Source: Gemmatimonadaceae bacterium
Lineage (GTDB): Bacteria; Gemmatimonadota; Gemmatimonadetes; Gemmatimonadales; Gemmatimonadaceae
Length of the DNA stretch: 64,000 nt
Assembly: GCA_016742275.1 (NCBI GenBank)
Contig: JACVCD010000005.1
Coordinates: 62,001 to 126,000, forward strand
Direction: 5' to 3'
Positions within the stretch are counted from its first letter, which is position 1; every line of letters begins with the position of its first letter. Positions 55,088 to 62,973 of the stretch are shown piece by piece. The notes beneath the pieces were generated by a model, which was not told the origin of the DNA, did not search any database, and saw only the letters and a program-made list of their open reading frames with translations. Both the position numbers and the translations under genes were made by a program.

Positions 55088-57471
55088 GAGGCTCCCGATA
55101 CGGCGTCAAAGCCGTCATTGAGCGGTGGTGCAGCGGCCACAGCGGCCCGTGCAAATCCTGCTTCGAGCTGCGGCTTGCCACGGAGATATGGATTGGGCCA
55201 CACGATATCGGTGTAACCGATGCGCGCCGCCTCGGTGAGTGTCCACGACGGATTCGCGAGATGAGGCCTGGCCACAGCGCAGATATCCGCACGACCCGCT
55301 GCAATGATGGAGTTCACGTGATCGGCTTCGCTGATGGCGCCAACCGCAATCGTGTCGATTCCCGCCTCCTGGCGGATGCGATCGGCAAACGGCGTTTGAT
55401 ACATGCGACCGTATGTTGGCTTCTCGCGTGATGTCACCTGGCCCGATGAACAGTCGATCAGATCTGCACCGGCATCCTTGAACGCGACCGCGATGGCTAC
55501 GGCATCAACCGGCGTGATCCCTCCTGCCACCCAATCGTGCGCCGAGATGCGCACCGACATGGGCAGATGCGCAGGCCAAGCCGCACGCACAGCGGTAAAC
55601 ACTTCGAGTGGAAACCGCAGTCGATTGTCGAGCGACCCACCGTATTCATCGGTGCGCTTGTTGGTCAGCGGTGAGATGAAACTGGACAGCAGATAGCCGT
55701 GCGCACAGTGCAGCTCCATCCAGTCGAATCCTGCTGATGCGGCACGACGTGTTGCCGCCACAAACTCGTCGCGGACCTGAATCATCTCAGCGCGCGTGAT
55801 CTCGCGCGCCATGGCACTGACACCTGGGAGATATTGCTGCGGCGATGCGCTCACCAACTCCCAGTTGGCCTCCGGTCCATCATCGGGGAGCGGCAAGTCG
55901 ATACCATCCCATGCCCGTCTGGTGGACCCCTTGGCGCCGCTATGTCCAAGCTGCATGGCGATATGCGCATCGGTGTGGGTGTGTACCCACTCCACGATGC
56001 GACGCCACGCGGTCTCCTGCTCGTCATTCCAGAGGCCCGGACACCCTGGCGTAATGCGCGCCTCCGGTGACGGACATGTCATCTCCGCCATCACCAGTGC
56101 GGCACCCCCCATGGCGCGCGCGCCGAGATGCACCAGATGAAAATCACCGGCCACCCCATCGATCGCGGAGTACTGCGCCATCGGCGACACCATCACGCGA
56201 TTCTTGAGCGTCACGGAACGAACCGTGTATGGCGTGAACATGGGCGGAGTGACACGAGTGCCCACGGTCTTAGTCGCTGACTGTGCTTCGATAGTCTGCG
56301 CAGCAAACCATCGCTCATATCCTTCCAGCCAGTTCCGGTCGCGCAATCTGAGATTTTCATGACTGATACGCTGACTTCGCGTCAGCAGTGAGTACATGAA
56401 CTGCTCAGGCTCGAGTTGATCGCAGTAGCGCGTCCCGCACACCTCGAACCACTCCATCGCATTCCACGCCGCATTCTGAATGCGCAGCGTTTCGATGCGA
56501 CGCGCCTCCTGAAAGGCCGCCAATACGTCGGGAATCTGTTCGGGCGCATCACCAATGCGCTGGAATTGCCGTACCAACTCCACCGCGTCCTCGAGAGCCA
56601 GTTTGGTGCCAGACCCAATGGCGAAATGCGCGGTGTGCACGGCGTCACCCATCAGCACGACGTGACTGCCGTTGGCATTGCGAACCCACCACTGGTCGCA
56701 CACCACCCGCTGAAAATTGAGCCACGCCGAGCCGCGCAGATGCCGGCTATTGGTGAGCAGCGGCGCTCCATCGAGAGTTTCGGCAAACAACTGCTCACAG
56801 AACGCAACCGACGCATCCTGATCCGCCTCGTCGAGCCCGTGAGCGAGCCACACGGATTCAGGGCACTCCACGATGCACGTCGACGTGTTCTCGTCGAACT
56901 GGTAGATGTGTGCCTGAAACCAGCCGTGCTCTGTGCGTTGAAAGTCGAACGTGAAGGCTTCGAATCGGCGCGGCGTACCCAGCCAGATAAAACGATTCGG
57001 CCGCACTACGATGTCCGGCCTGAAGTGCTCGGCGTAGGCCGTGCGAATCTTCGAATTGATGCCGTCGGCTGCGATGATGAGGTCGGCGTCCGGAAACTCC
57101 ATGTCCGATCCGACGTCCTGCTCGAACACCAGCTCCACGCCAAGCGATTCGCAGCGTGCCTGCAACATGTTGAGCAGTTGCTTGCGGCCAATACCTACAA
57201 AGCCATGACCGCCGGAGCGAATGCGTCGCCCTTTGAAGCGCAGCTCGATATCGTCCCAATGACTGAATGCGCGCTCGATGGCATCGGCGGTCTCGCGGTC
57301 CCACCGCCGCATTGTGTCCATGGTGGCGTCCGAAAACACCACACCCCAACCGAAGGTGTCATACGGTCGGTTCCGCTCCACCACCGTAATGTGGTGACGC
57401 GGGTCCAGCCGTTTCATAAGGAGGGCGAAGTACAGTCCGGCGGGCCCGCCGCCGATACACACGATGCGCAT
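55084..57471 (-). CDS. Fused FAD monooxygenase / old-yellow-enzyme, 2-aminobenzoyl-CoA or salicylyl-CoA type
   Basis: A 795-residue two-part flavoprotein. Residues 1-about 385: class A FAD monooxygenase ([55 protein letters not shown]). Residues about 410-790: NADH:flavin oxidoreductase of the OYE family ([61 protein letters not shown]). This arrangement is that of 2-aminobenzoyl-CoA monooxygenase/reductase and of proteins annotated salicylyl-CoA 5-hydroxylase/oxidoreductase. It hydroxylates and then reduces the ring of the CoA thioester. It is first gene of the operon, 31 bp after the TPR gene on the same strand. Confidence 0.93.
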   Translation of the reverse strand: MRIVCIGGGPAGLYFALLMKRLDPRHHITVVERNRPYDTFGWGVVFSDATMDTMRRWDRETADAIERAFSHWDDIELRFKGRRIRSGGHGFVGIGRKQLLNMLQARCESLGVELVFEQDVGSDMEFPDADLIIAADGINSKIRTAYAEHFRPDIVVRPNRFIWLGTPRRFEAFTFDFQRTEHGWFQAHIYQFDENTSTCIVECPESVWLAHGLDEADQDASVAFCEQLFAETLDGAPLLTNSRHLRGSAWLNFQRVVCDQWWVRNANGSHVVLMGDAVHTAHFAIGSGTKLALEDAVELVRQFQRIGDAPEQIPDVLAAFQEARRIETLRIQNAAWNAMEWFEVCGTRYCDQLEPEQFMYSLLTRSQRISHENLRLRDRNWLEGYERWFAAQTIEAQSATKTVGTRVTPPMFTPYTVRSVTLKNRVMVSPMAQYSAIDGVAGDFHLVHLGARAMGGAALVMAEMTCPSPEARITPGCPGLWNDEQETAWRRIVEWVHTHTDAHIAMQLGHSGAKGSTRRAWDGIDLPLPDDGPEANWELVSASPQQYLPGVSAMAREITRAEMIQVRDEFVAATRRAASAGFDWMELHCAHGYLLSSFISPLTNKRTDEYGGSLDNRLRFPLEVFTAVRAAWPAHLPMSVRISAHDWVAGGITPVDAVAIAVAFKDAGADLIDCSSGQVTSREKPTYGRMYQTPFADRIRQEAGIDTIAVGAISEADHVNSIIAAGRADICAVARPHLANPSWTLTEAARIGYTDIVWPNPYLRGKPQLEAGFARAAVAAAPPLNDGFDAVSGAS

Positions 57472-57491
57472 CGAGCCACGATACGACCAGA

Positions 57492-57509
57492 TACTTCAAA
57501 CTTCAAGTA
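57492..57509 (-). promoter_or_regulatory. Candidate MarR operator
   Basis: An 18-bp pseudo-palindrome TACTTCAAACTTCAAGTA, with symmetric TACTT/AAGTA ends, centred about 30 bp upstream of the ATG at 57471. It overlaps the stop codon of the upstream TPR gene. Size and place fit a MarR-family binding site for the regulator encoded in this operon; no binding data are available. Confidence 0.4.
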
Positions 57510-59200
57510 ATTGGCGAACCGTCCTCAGCCGGCTGGCCGTCCTTCCAGAGAGGTCCGTACAGCTGCGGACCGCAGCTTTGGCAGATGCCATGGCTGAATG
57601 TCACGTTGGAGCGACGTGCCAGATACGACTCCACCGATGCCCAATAGCCCTGGTCATCGCGGATGTTCTTGCACGACGCGCAGATGGGGATGAGGCCTGA
57701 CAATGTGCGCACCTCTGTCAGCGCTTCAGCCAATTCGCCGTTGGTCTGTGCCAATTCGCCATTGGTACGGGACAACACCGCCAATCGCGCCCGATCCCGC
57801 CGATTGTACGTGATGAGTGCCACCAGCAACGCCGCCACCAGCACGAGAATGAGGGCGCCCAACCCCACAACCAATTGCTGGCGAGCGATCACGGCTGCCT
57901 GCGCTGCCTGTGATGCCTGGAGACGCGCATTGGCTTCGCGCGCTTCCTGCGTCTCCTCGCGAGCTTCCATGGACGCAATGCGCTGCGCCGCCGCCTGATC
58001 AAAGATTGTGTCGCCAAGGGCCTGGTATTCGCGAAGATAGCGGAGAGCCAGTGCGCTGTTGCCGGCGGCTTCCTCCAGCACCGCCAGTCGCTCGAGCGAG
58101 TTGAGCGCCAATACACGCTGTACCACACTGCGCGCCAGGCGGAGCGCCTCGAGATAGAGATTCCGGGCAACGGCCTGATGTCCCATCGCCGCGTGCGCTT
58201 CCGCCTGATACAGGAGTGTCCTCGCCTGCCCTCGAATACTGCCCCGATCCGCTCCAGCCTGGAGCACCGAATCGAGCAATGGCAACGCCGCCGCCGCTGC
58301 GCCCTCACGTACCATCAAATGTGCCCGTGCCGACGCATTGAGCGCCCAGGCATCAACCGTATCGGCGCGAAGCGGCAACCCACCAGGCGTTTCGTAGACG
58401 GCAATCGATTCTTCGATCAGGGCACGCGCCGCCGCGAAGTTGCCGCGATCAATCTCCAGCATGGCGAGACTGTTCAGTGCATAGCCGGACGCGGTGACAC
58501 TCTTTGAACTGCGCCCAGCCGCAACAGCCAATTGCAGCACGTCTCGCGCCCGCGCCAGCTGCCCCCAGTCGTGATACGTCTTACCGATGTTGGCGAGCGT
58601 GCGCGACACACCCGCCGAGTCGCCCTCAGCCCGCCGCATCCTTAACGCTTCAAGAAATGCCTCGAGCGCGGGCTCATACACACCCAGCTGATAGTACGAC
58701 GCGCCAATGCTGTTGTATTCGGCGGACAATCCCCGCTGATCGTTGCGGGCCACGCGATACCGTTTGGCAACCTCGAGATGCACCAGCGCACTGTCGTACA
58801 GATTGGTGCGCCAGTACAAGAGGCCCACCCGGTGTTCGATGTCGGCAAGCGCAAGCGTATCGCGCGCACGCTCAGCCAGCCGGTGGCCCTCACGATATGC
58901 CGCCAGCGCCGGACGAATGTTCTCGGTGGATTCAAGCGCCAATCCGAGTTGCAGATAGGCCGCGCTCGCCGCGCGATGGTCGCGGCCGGTACCGGCCAGC
59001 GAATCGGCTTGACGGCGCAAGGTGGCCACTTTGCCCGGCGCGTCCTGCGCACTGGCGCGTGCCACCGGCGCGCTGATGATGGCGCAACCGGCCAGAAGGA
59101 AGCCCGCTAGCAGCAAACGAACAACGGGAACGGTGCGCTGGCCAGACGCGTCGGCCGTAGCCGATCGGTTCGTGCGAAAAGGATGAATCGCCATCTGCAT
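57503..59200 (-). CDS. TPR lipoprotein/membrane protein with C-terminal Cys-rich domain
   Basis: I choose ATG 59200 (about 565 residues); a TTG at 59254 is also in frame. Signal/lipobox LLLAGFLLAGC, then TPR repeats over residues about 55-430 (e.g. YNSIGASYYQLGVYEPALEAFLEALRMRR). A coiled coil and one membrane span (LVVGLGALILVLVAALLVAL) follow, then a second short coil with NGELAQ repeats. The last 60 residues carry IPICASCKNIRDDQGYW followed by SHGICQSCG, that is two CxxC pairs, as in a small zinc ribbon. I know this end from bacterial signalling proteins but not its function. Probably membrane-anchored, with the Cys domain in the cytoplasm. Confidence 0.8.
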   Translation of the reverse strand: MQMAIHPFRTNRSATADASGQRTVPVVRLLLAGFLLAGCAIISAPVARASAQDAPGKVATLRRQADSLAGTGRDHRAASAAYLQLGLALESTENIRPALAAYREGHRLAERARDTLALADIEHRVGLLYWRTNLYDSALVHLEVAKRYRVARNDQRGLSAEYNSIGASYYQLGVYEPALEAFLEALRMRRAEGDSAGVSRTLANIGKTYHDWGQLARARDVLQLAVAAGRSSKSVTASGYALNSLAMLEIDRGNFAAARALIEESIAVYETPGGLPLRADTVDAWALNASARAHLMVREGAAAAALPLLDSVLQAGADRGSIRGQARTLLYQAEAHAAMGHQAVARNLYLEALRLARSVVQRVLALNSLERLAVLEEAAGNSALALRYLREYQALGDTIFDQAAAQRIASMEAREETQEAREANARLQASQAAQAAVIARQQLVVGLGALILVLVAALLVALITYNRRDRARLAVLSRTNGELAQTNGELAEALTEVRTLSGLIPICASCKNIRDDQGYWASVESYLARRSNVTFSHGICQSCGPQLYGPLWKDGQPAEDGSPIT

Positions 59201-59308
59201 TTCGACGACTGAGGGTGCCGGTTCGCCACCATCGGCGATCTGCCGCTGCTGCAACTTAGCCGCCGGGCCACCGGTAGCGAGGCAGGTCGTCCCTACTATT
59301 TTTCAGGG

Positions 59309-60832
59309 ATGACCACCATCACTCAGGCAGACTTCATCCAGTCCATCGCGGATGCTCTGCAGCACATCTCGTACTATCACCCGCTCGACTACATCGACGC
59401 GCTGGCGGATGCCTACGAGAAGGAACAGTCGCCGGCCGCGAAGGATGCGATCGCGCAGATCCTCACGAACTCGCGCATGTGTGCCGAGGGACATCGCCCG
59501 ATCTGCCAGGACACCGGCAGTGTGGTGGTCTTCCTCAAAGTGGGCATGAATGTGCGATGGGACACGACCATGTCCATTCAGGAGATGGTCAACGAGGGCG
59601 TGCGTCGTGCCTATCTGCTGCCTGACAACATTCTGCGCGCGTCCATCGTGGCCGATCCAGCATTCGGCCGCAAGAACACGCGCGACAATACGCCAGCGGT
59701 GGTGCACGTCGAGCTCGTGCCAGGCGACACGGTGGATGTGAAGCTGGGCGCCAAGGGTGGTGGCTCGGAAAACAAGTCCAAGTTCGCGATGCTGAATCCG
59801 AGTGACAGCATTGTGGACTGGGTGCTCAAGACGGTGCCGCTCATGGGCGCCGGCTGGTGCCCGCCGGGCATGCTGGGTATCGGTATCGGCGGCAGCGCTG
59901 AGAAGGCCATGCTCATGGCGAAGGAGTCGCTCATGGAGCACATCGACATGGCACAGCTCAAGGAGCGCGGTCCGCAAAACAAGATAGAAGAACTCCGCAT
60001 CGAACTGCACGACAAGATCAATGCACTCGGCATCGGTGCGCAGGGGCTTGGTGGTCTCTCCACCGTGCTCGACGTGAAGATCTGGGATTTCCCGACACAT
60101 GCGGCGTCCAAGCCAATCGCGATGATCCCGAACTGCGCGGCCACACGCCATGCGCATTTCGTGCTCGACGGCAGCGGTGTGGCGGAGTTGCCGGTGCCCA
60201 AGCTCTCCGACTGGCCCGATGTCACGTGGCGTCCTGATGTGAACGCCAAGCGTGTCGATCTCGATACGTTGACGCCGGAAGTGGTAGCGACGTGGAAGGC
60301 CGGCGATCGTCTGTTGCTCAATGGCCGCATGCTTACGGGTCGCGACGCGGCACACAAGCGTATCGCCGACCTCTATGCGAGTGGTGAAGGCTTGCCGGCC
60401 GGTGTGGACTTCACGAATCGTGTGATCTACTACGTGGGTCCGGTCGATCCGGTGCGTGATGAGGCGGTGGGTCCGGCTGGCCCGACGACTGCCACACGCA
60501 TGGACAAGTTCACCGAGATGATGCTGGCCAAGACGGGTCTCATCGCGATGATCGGCAAGGCCGAGCGCGGGACGGTTGGTCTTGAGGCCATTCGTAAGCA
60601 CAAGGCCGCGTATCTGATGGCGGTTGGTGGTGCGGCGTATCTCGTGTCGAAGGCCATTCGTGCGTCACGTGTCGTGGCCTTCGAAGACCTCGGCATGGAA
60701 GCGATCTACGAGTTTACCGTGGAAGACATGCCGGTGACTGTTGCCGTTGACGCGGCCGGCGACAATGTGCACGAAACCGGACCGTCGGAGTGGCAGGACA
60801 AGATCCGAAAGGGGTTGCCGGTTCTGTCGTGA
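59309..60832 (+). CDS. Fumarate hydratase, class I (iron-sulfur)
   Basis: A 507-residue single-chain class I fumarase with both alpha- and beta-type domains (FumA/FumB-like). The three [4Fe-4S] cysteines are in RPICQDTGS, GAGWCPPGM and IPNCAATRH. The C-terminal domain has GPTTATRMDKFTEMML and the MAVGGAAYLVSKAIR block. It hydrates fumarate to malate in the TCA cycle; oxygen-sensitive. A CAGGG ribosome-binding site lies just ahead of the ATG. It stands alone and is divergent from the TPR gene. It is followed by repeat copy E4. Confidence 0.95.
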   Translation: MTTITQADFIQSIADALQHISYYHPLDYIDALADAYEKEQSPAAKDAIAQILTNSRMCAEGHRPICQDTGSVVVFLKVGMNVRWDTTMSIQEMVNEGVRRAYLLPDNILRASIVADPAFGRKNTRDNTPAVVHVELVPGDTVDVKLGAKGGGSENKSKFAMLNPSDSIVDWVLKTVPLMGAGWCPPGMLGIGIGGSAEKAMLMAKESLMEHIDMAQLKERGPQNKIEELRIELHDKINALGIGAQGLGGLSTVLDVKIWDFPTHAASKPIAMIPNCAATRHAHFVLDGSGVAELPVPKLSDWPDVTWRPDVNAKRVDLDTLTPEVVATWKAGDRLLLNGRMLTGRDAAHKRIADLYASGEGLPAGVDFTNRVIYYVGPVDPVRDEAVGPAGPTTATRMDKFTEMMLAKTGLIAMIGKAERGTVGLEAIRKHKAAYLMAVGGAAYLVSKAIRASRVVAFEDLGMEAIYEFTVEDMPVTVAVDAAGDNVHETGPSEWQDKIRKGLPVLS

Positions 60833-60844
60833 TGACCTGATACA

Positions 60845-60919
60845 GATTCACGCGGATGAACACGGAAACAAGGGACACCATCAGGAATGAATGGTGTCCC
60901 TTGTTGTTTCAATGTGAAT
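60845..60919. repeat. Inverted-repeat element copy E4 with strong inner hairpin
   Basis: The left arm (60845-60869, beginning GATTCACGCGGATGAACACG) has the family sequence. The inner stem ACAAGGGACACCAT (60868-60881) pairs perfectly with 60891-60904. The right end is a shortened arm, GTTTCAATGTGAAT (60906-60919). It lies between convergent fumarase and GxxExxY genes and likely works as a bidirectional terminator. Confidence 0.85.
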
Positions 60920-60930
60920 ATTGGCCCTGT

Positions 60931-61341
60931 TCATTTGGGCTCTTCATGCAGATCGCCCGATGGACTCCAGACCAAGCGCTTTCGCTGGGGATTCTCGCCG
61001 AAGTTTAGAAGAACACCGACTTCCAGAGATGAAGCGCGAAGATAATTGAGGAGTTGTGCGCTATGCGCCTTCGAGAGCTGGTCCGCCACCTTCAGCTCGA
61101 CTAGTACGGCCCGCTCAACAAGCAGATCACAGCGGAAATTTCCAACCAACTTCCCATCGTAGTAGACGGGTAAGTTCGCCTCGCGTTCGACAGACAGGCC
61201 ACGTTTTCCCAGTGCAATGAGCATGGCGCTCTGATACACGGATTCCACAAAACCCCATCCGAGTGCGTTATAGACATCCAGAAACGCCCCGATGATTTGG
61301 TAGGTGATGCGTTCGTGGCGAAGGTGCACGCGCTGTCCCAT
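60931..61341 (-). CDS. GxxExxY family protein (PD-(D/E)XK-like)
   Basis: A 136-residue protein from ATG 61341 (GTG 61359 is alternative). The defining motif is GFVESVY (residues 30-36). A PD-(D/E)XK-like core is visible: Asp72 in RCDLLVE, and Glu82-x-Lys84 in VLVELKV. The end (YLRASSLEVGVLLNFGE) is the usual family block. Function is unknown; the nuclease-fold resemblance suggests nucleic-acid cleavage or binding. It is bracketed by a left-arm repeat copy (E4) at its 3' side and a right-arm copy (E7) at its 5' side. Confidence 0.9.
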   Translation of the reverse strand: MGQRVHLRHERITYQIIGAFLDVYNALGWGFVESVYQSAMLIALGKRGLSVEREANLPVYYDGKLVGNFRCDLLVERAVLVELKVADQLSKAHSAQLLNYLRASSLEVGVLLNFGENPQRKRLVWSPSGDLHEEPK

Positions 61342-61391
61342 AAAGCACACAATGCCCACGCAACAGCCGACGCGTCCACACCATTTCTACG

Positions 61392-61440
61392 CCACTTCCT
61401 GTCGTTTCCTTCGTGTCCGCCCTTTCCGCGATGGTCGGTT
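61392..61440. repeat. Solo right arm of inverted-repeat family, copy E7
   Basis: The sequence has TTTCC/CCGCG words and ends CCGCGATGGTCGGTT, similar to the reverse complement of the E5 left arm (CCGCGATGATCAGTT). There is no left arm directly beside it; the nearest left arm is E4, on the far side of the GxxExxY gene. Confidence 0.6.
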
Positions 61441-61495
61441 ACATTTCGAAAGCCAACAGCATCAGTCGTAGTATTCCCACCTGCCCGAGCCTGCC

Positions 61496-62803
61496 TTGTC
61501 ACTTCACCGTCGCCTGCTGCTTAGTCTTTCGGCCAGCCTGACCTTGGCTGCCACGGCCGCCGCTCAACCCGCCACGCAGTATCCCACCAGTTGGGATCCC
61601 TCGCTCGCCCAGCGCGCCGATATCAAGGCCGCCATGGCACGCATCGAGCAGAACTTTCCGCAGCAGGTCGCGGAGTGGATCACGCTCACCGAGATGCCCG
61701 CCAAGTCCGGCAAGGAGACTATCCGCGCAGCGCACGTGAAGGCAGCGTTTGAGAAGGAGGGTCTCCGCACCTCCGTCGACTCGATCGGCAACGTGATCGG
61801 CGTGCGCAAGGGCACCGGTGGCGGACCGACCATCGCGATCATGGCACACATGGACGTGGTGTTCGAGAACAACACGCCCAAGAAAGTGCGTCGAAGCGGT
61901 GACACGTTGTTTGCACCCGGTGTCGGCGACAACACGGCATCGGTAGCCAACATGCTGGCCACCATTCGCACCATGAATGCCACGAAGTTCACCCACAAGG
62001 GCGACATCATCTTCATCGGCACGGTGCAGGAAGAAGTCGGCCTCAAGGGCGCTGAATACTGGCTCGCACACAATCCACGTCCTGACCTGCTCATCGCGCC
62101 CGATGGCGCGTTCGGCAGTGTAGCCTACGGTGCACTTGGCATCTACTGGACCAAGTACGTATTCACGAGCCCGGGCGCGCACACGCTCGCCTCACGCGGC
62201 CGTCCGACACCGGTCCGTGCAGTCGCAGAGGCGATCGAGCGTTTGTATCAGCTCGAATTCGGTCCGCTGCCCAATGGTGCTGTCATGAACATCGGACAGA
62301 TCCACGGTGGTGAGATCTTCAACTCGGTGCCGCAGGAGCTCTACTTCACAGTCGATCTTCGCAGCCCGGATCCGGTGCTGCTCGACTCACTCGATCGCAC
62401 CATCACGCGCGTTGTGAAGGAAGTGGCCGACAAGCAGAAGGTCGGACTGCGTGTAGAGATCGATCAGAAGAATCAGGCCGGTGGCACGGAGAAGCAGCTC
62501 GAGGGCGCGCGTGCACATCCGCTCGTGCAGACGGCAGTGGACATCAATCGTTTCCTCGGCATCAGCGCCGGCATGCCCGGCGCGCAGGAAGCCGTACCGA
62601 CGGGCGCGACCGACGCAAACCCGGGCGTCGTGCGCAAGATCCCCAGCATCGCGATCGGTGGTTCACGGGCGAGCGGTGCGCATCAGCTGACCGAGTACGC
62701 GCTTGCTTCCACTGCGCTGCCGTCGACCAAGCTGCTGTATCTGCTCACGGCGACGTTCGCAGATGGCATCAAGACCGTGCCGCCAGCGAAGATCGTTCCC
62801 TGA
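61496..62803 (+). CDS. Exported M20 family metallopeptidase
   Basis: A 435-residue zinc peptidase starting at TTG 61496 with a signal peptide (LLLSLSASLTLAATAAAQ). Metal ligands: His/Asp in AHMDVVF, Asp in PGVGDNTASV, Glu-Glu in GTVQEEVGLKG, Asp in APDGAFG. A final metal His is expected near GASGAHQLTE-like text, here SGAHQLTEYA. It is related to tripeptidase T and carboxypeptidase-like M20 proteins. It likely trims peptides in the periplasm, together with the Xaa-Pro peptidase at 33 kb. Confidence 0.9.
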   Translation: MSLHRRLLLSLSASLTLAATAAAQPATQYPTSWDPSLAQRADIKAAMARIEQNFPQQVAEWITLTEMPAKSGKETIRAAHVKAAFEKEGLRTSVDSIGNVIGVRKGTGGGPTIAIMAHMDVVFENNTPKKVRRSGDTLFAPGVGDNTASVANMLATIRTMNATKFTHKGDIIFIGTVQEEVGLKGAEYWLAHNPRPDLLIAPDGAFGSVAYGALGIYWTKYVFTSPGAHTLASRGRPTPVRAVAEAIERLYQLEFGPLPNGAVMNIGQIHGGEIFNSVPQELYFTVDLRSPDPVLLDSLDRTITRVVKEVADKQKVGLRVEIDQKNQAGGTEKQLEGARAHPLVQTAVDINRFLGISAGMPGAQEAVPTGATDANPGVVRKIPSIAIGGSRASGAHQLTEYALASTALPSTKLLYLLTATFADGIKTVPPAKIVP

Positions 62804-62820
62804 TCAACAGCACATATAGA

Positions 62821-62953
62821 AACAGCAACTGATCATCGCGGATTTCGCGGACAAGGGCGGAAACTACACGGATACAACAAAAGCAGTTGCCTTTATCCGT
62901 GTAGTTTCCGTTTCAATCCGCGTTATCCGTGTGAATCAGTTGCTGTTTTTTTT
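62821..62953. repeat. Inverted-repeat element copy E5 with T8 tract
   Basis: Outer arms AACAGCAACTGAT (62821-62833) and its complement (62935-62947) match perfectly over 13 bp. The inner arms CGGAAACTACACGGAT (62858-62873) and 62895-62910 match over 16 bp, with a diverged middle. Eight T residues (62946-62953) follow on the plus strand, so it can act as a rho-independent terminator for the M20 gene. It lies between convergent genes. Confidence 0.9.
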
Positions 62954-62973
62954 GTTTCGCCTGCAGTCAGCCA

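Noticed and set aside
56416-57510. 364-codon plus-strand frame across the fused flavoprotein gene
   Set aside because: Antisense to strongly conserved FAD-binding motifs; composition is that of a shadow frame.
59303-60601. 432-codon minus-strand frame across the fumarase gene
   Set aside because: Antisense shadow of a well-supported class I fumarase; translation is His/Arg-rich and has no domain.
5315-62953. Reading the dispersed repeats as a CRISPR array
   Set aside because: The copies are single and kilobases apart, with no regular spacers and no cas genes.
62821-62953. Reading the repeats as insertion-sequence ends
   Set aside because: No transposase gene lies between any pair of arms and no target duplications are obvious; a MITE-like origin remains possible.
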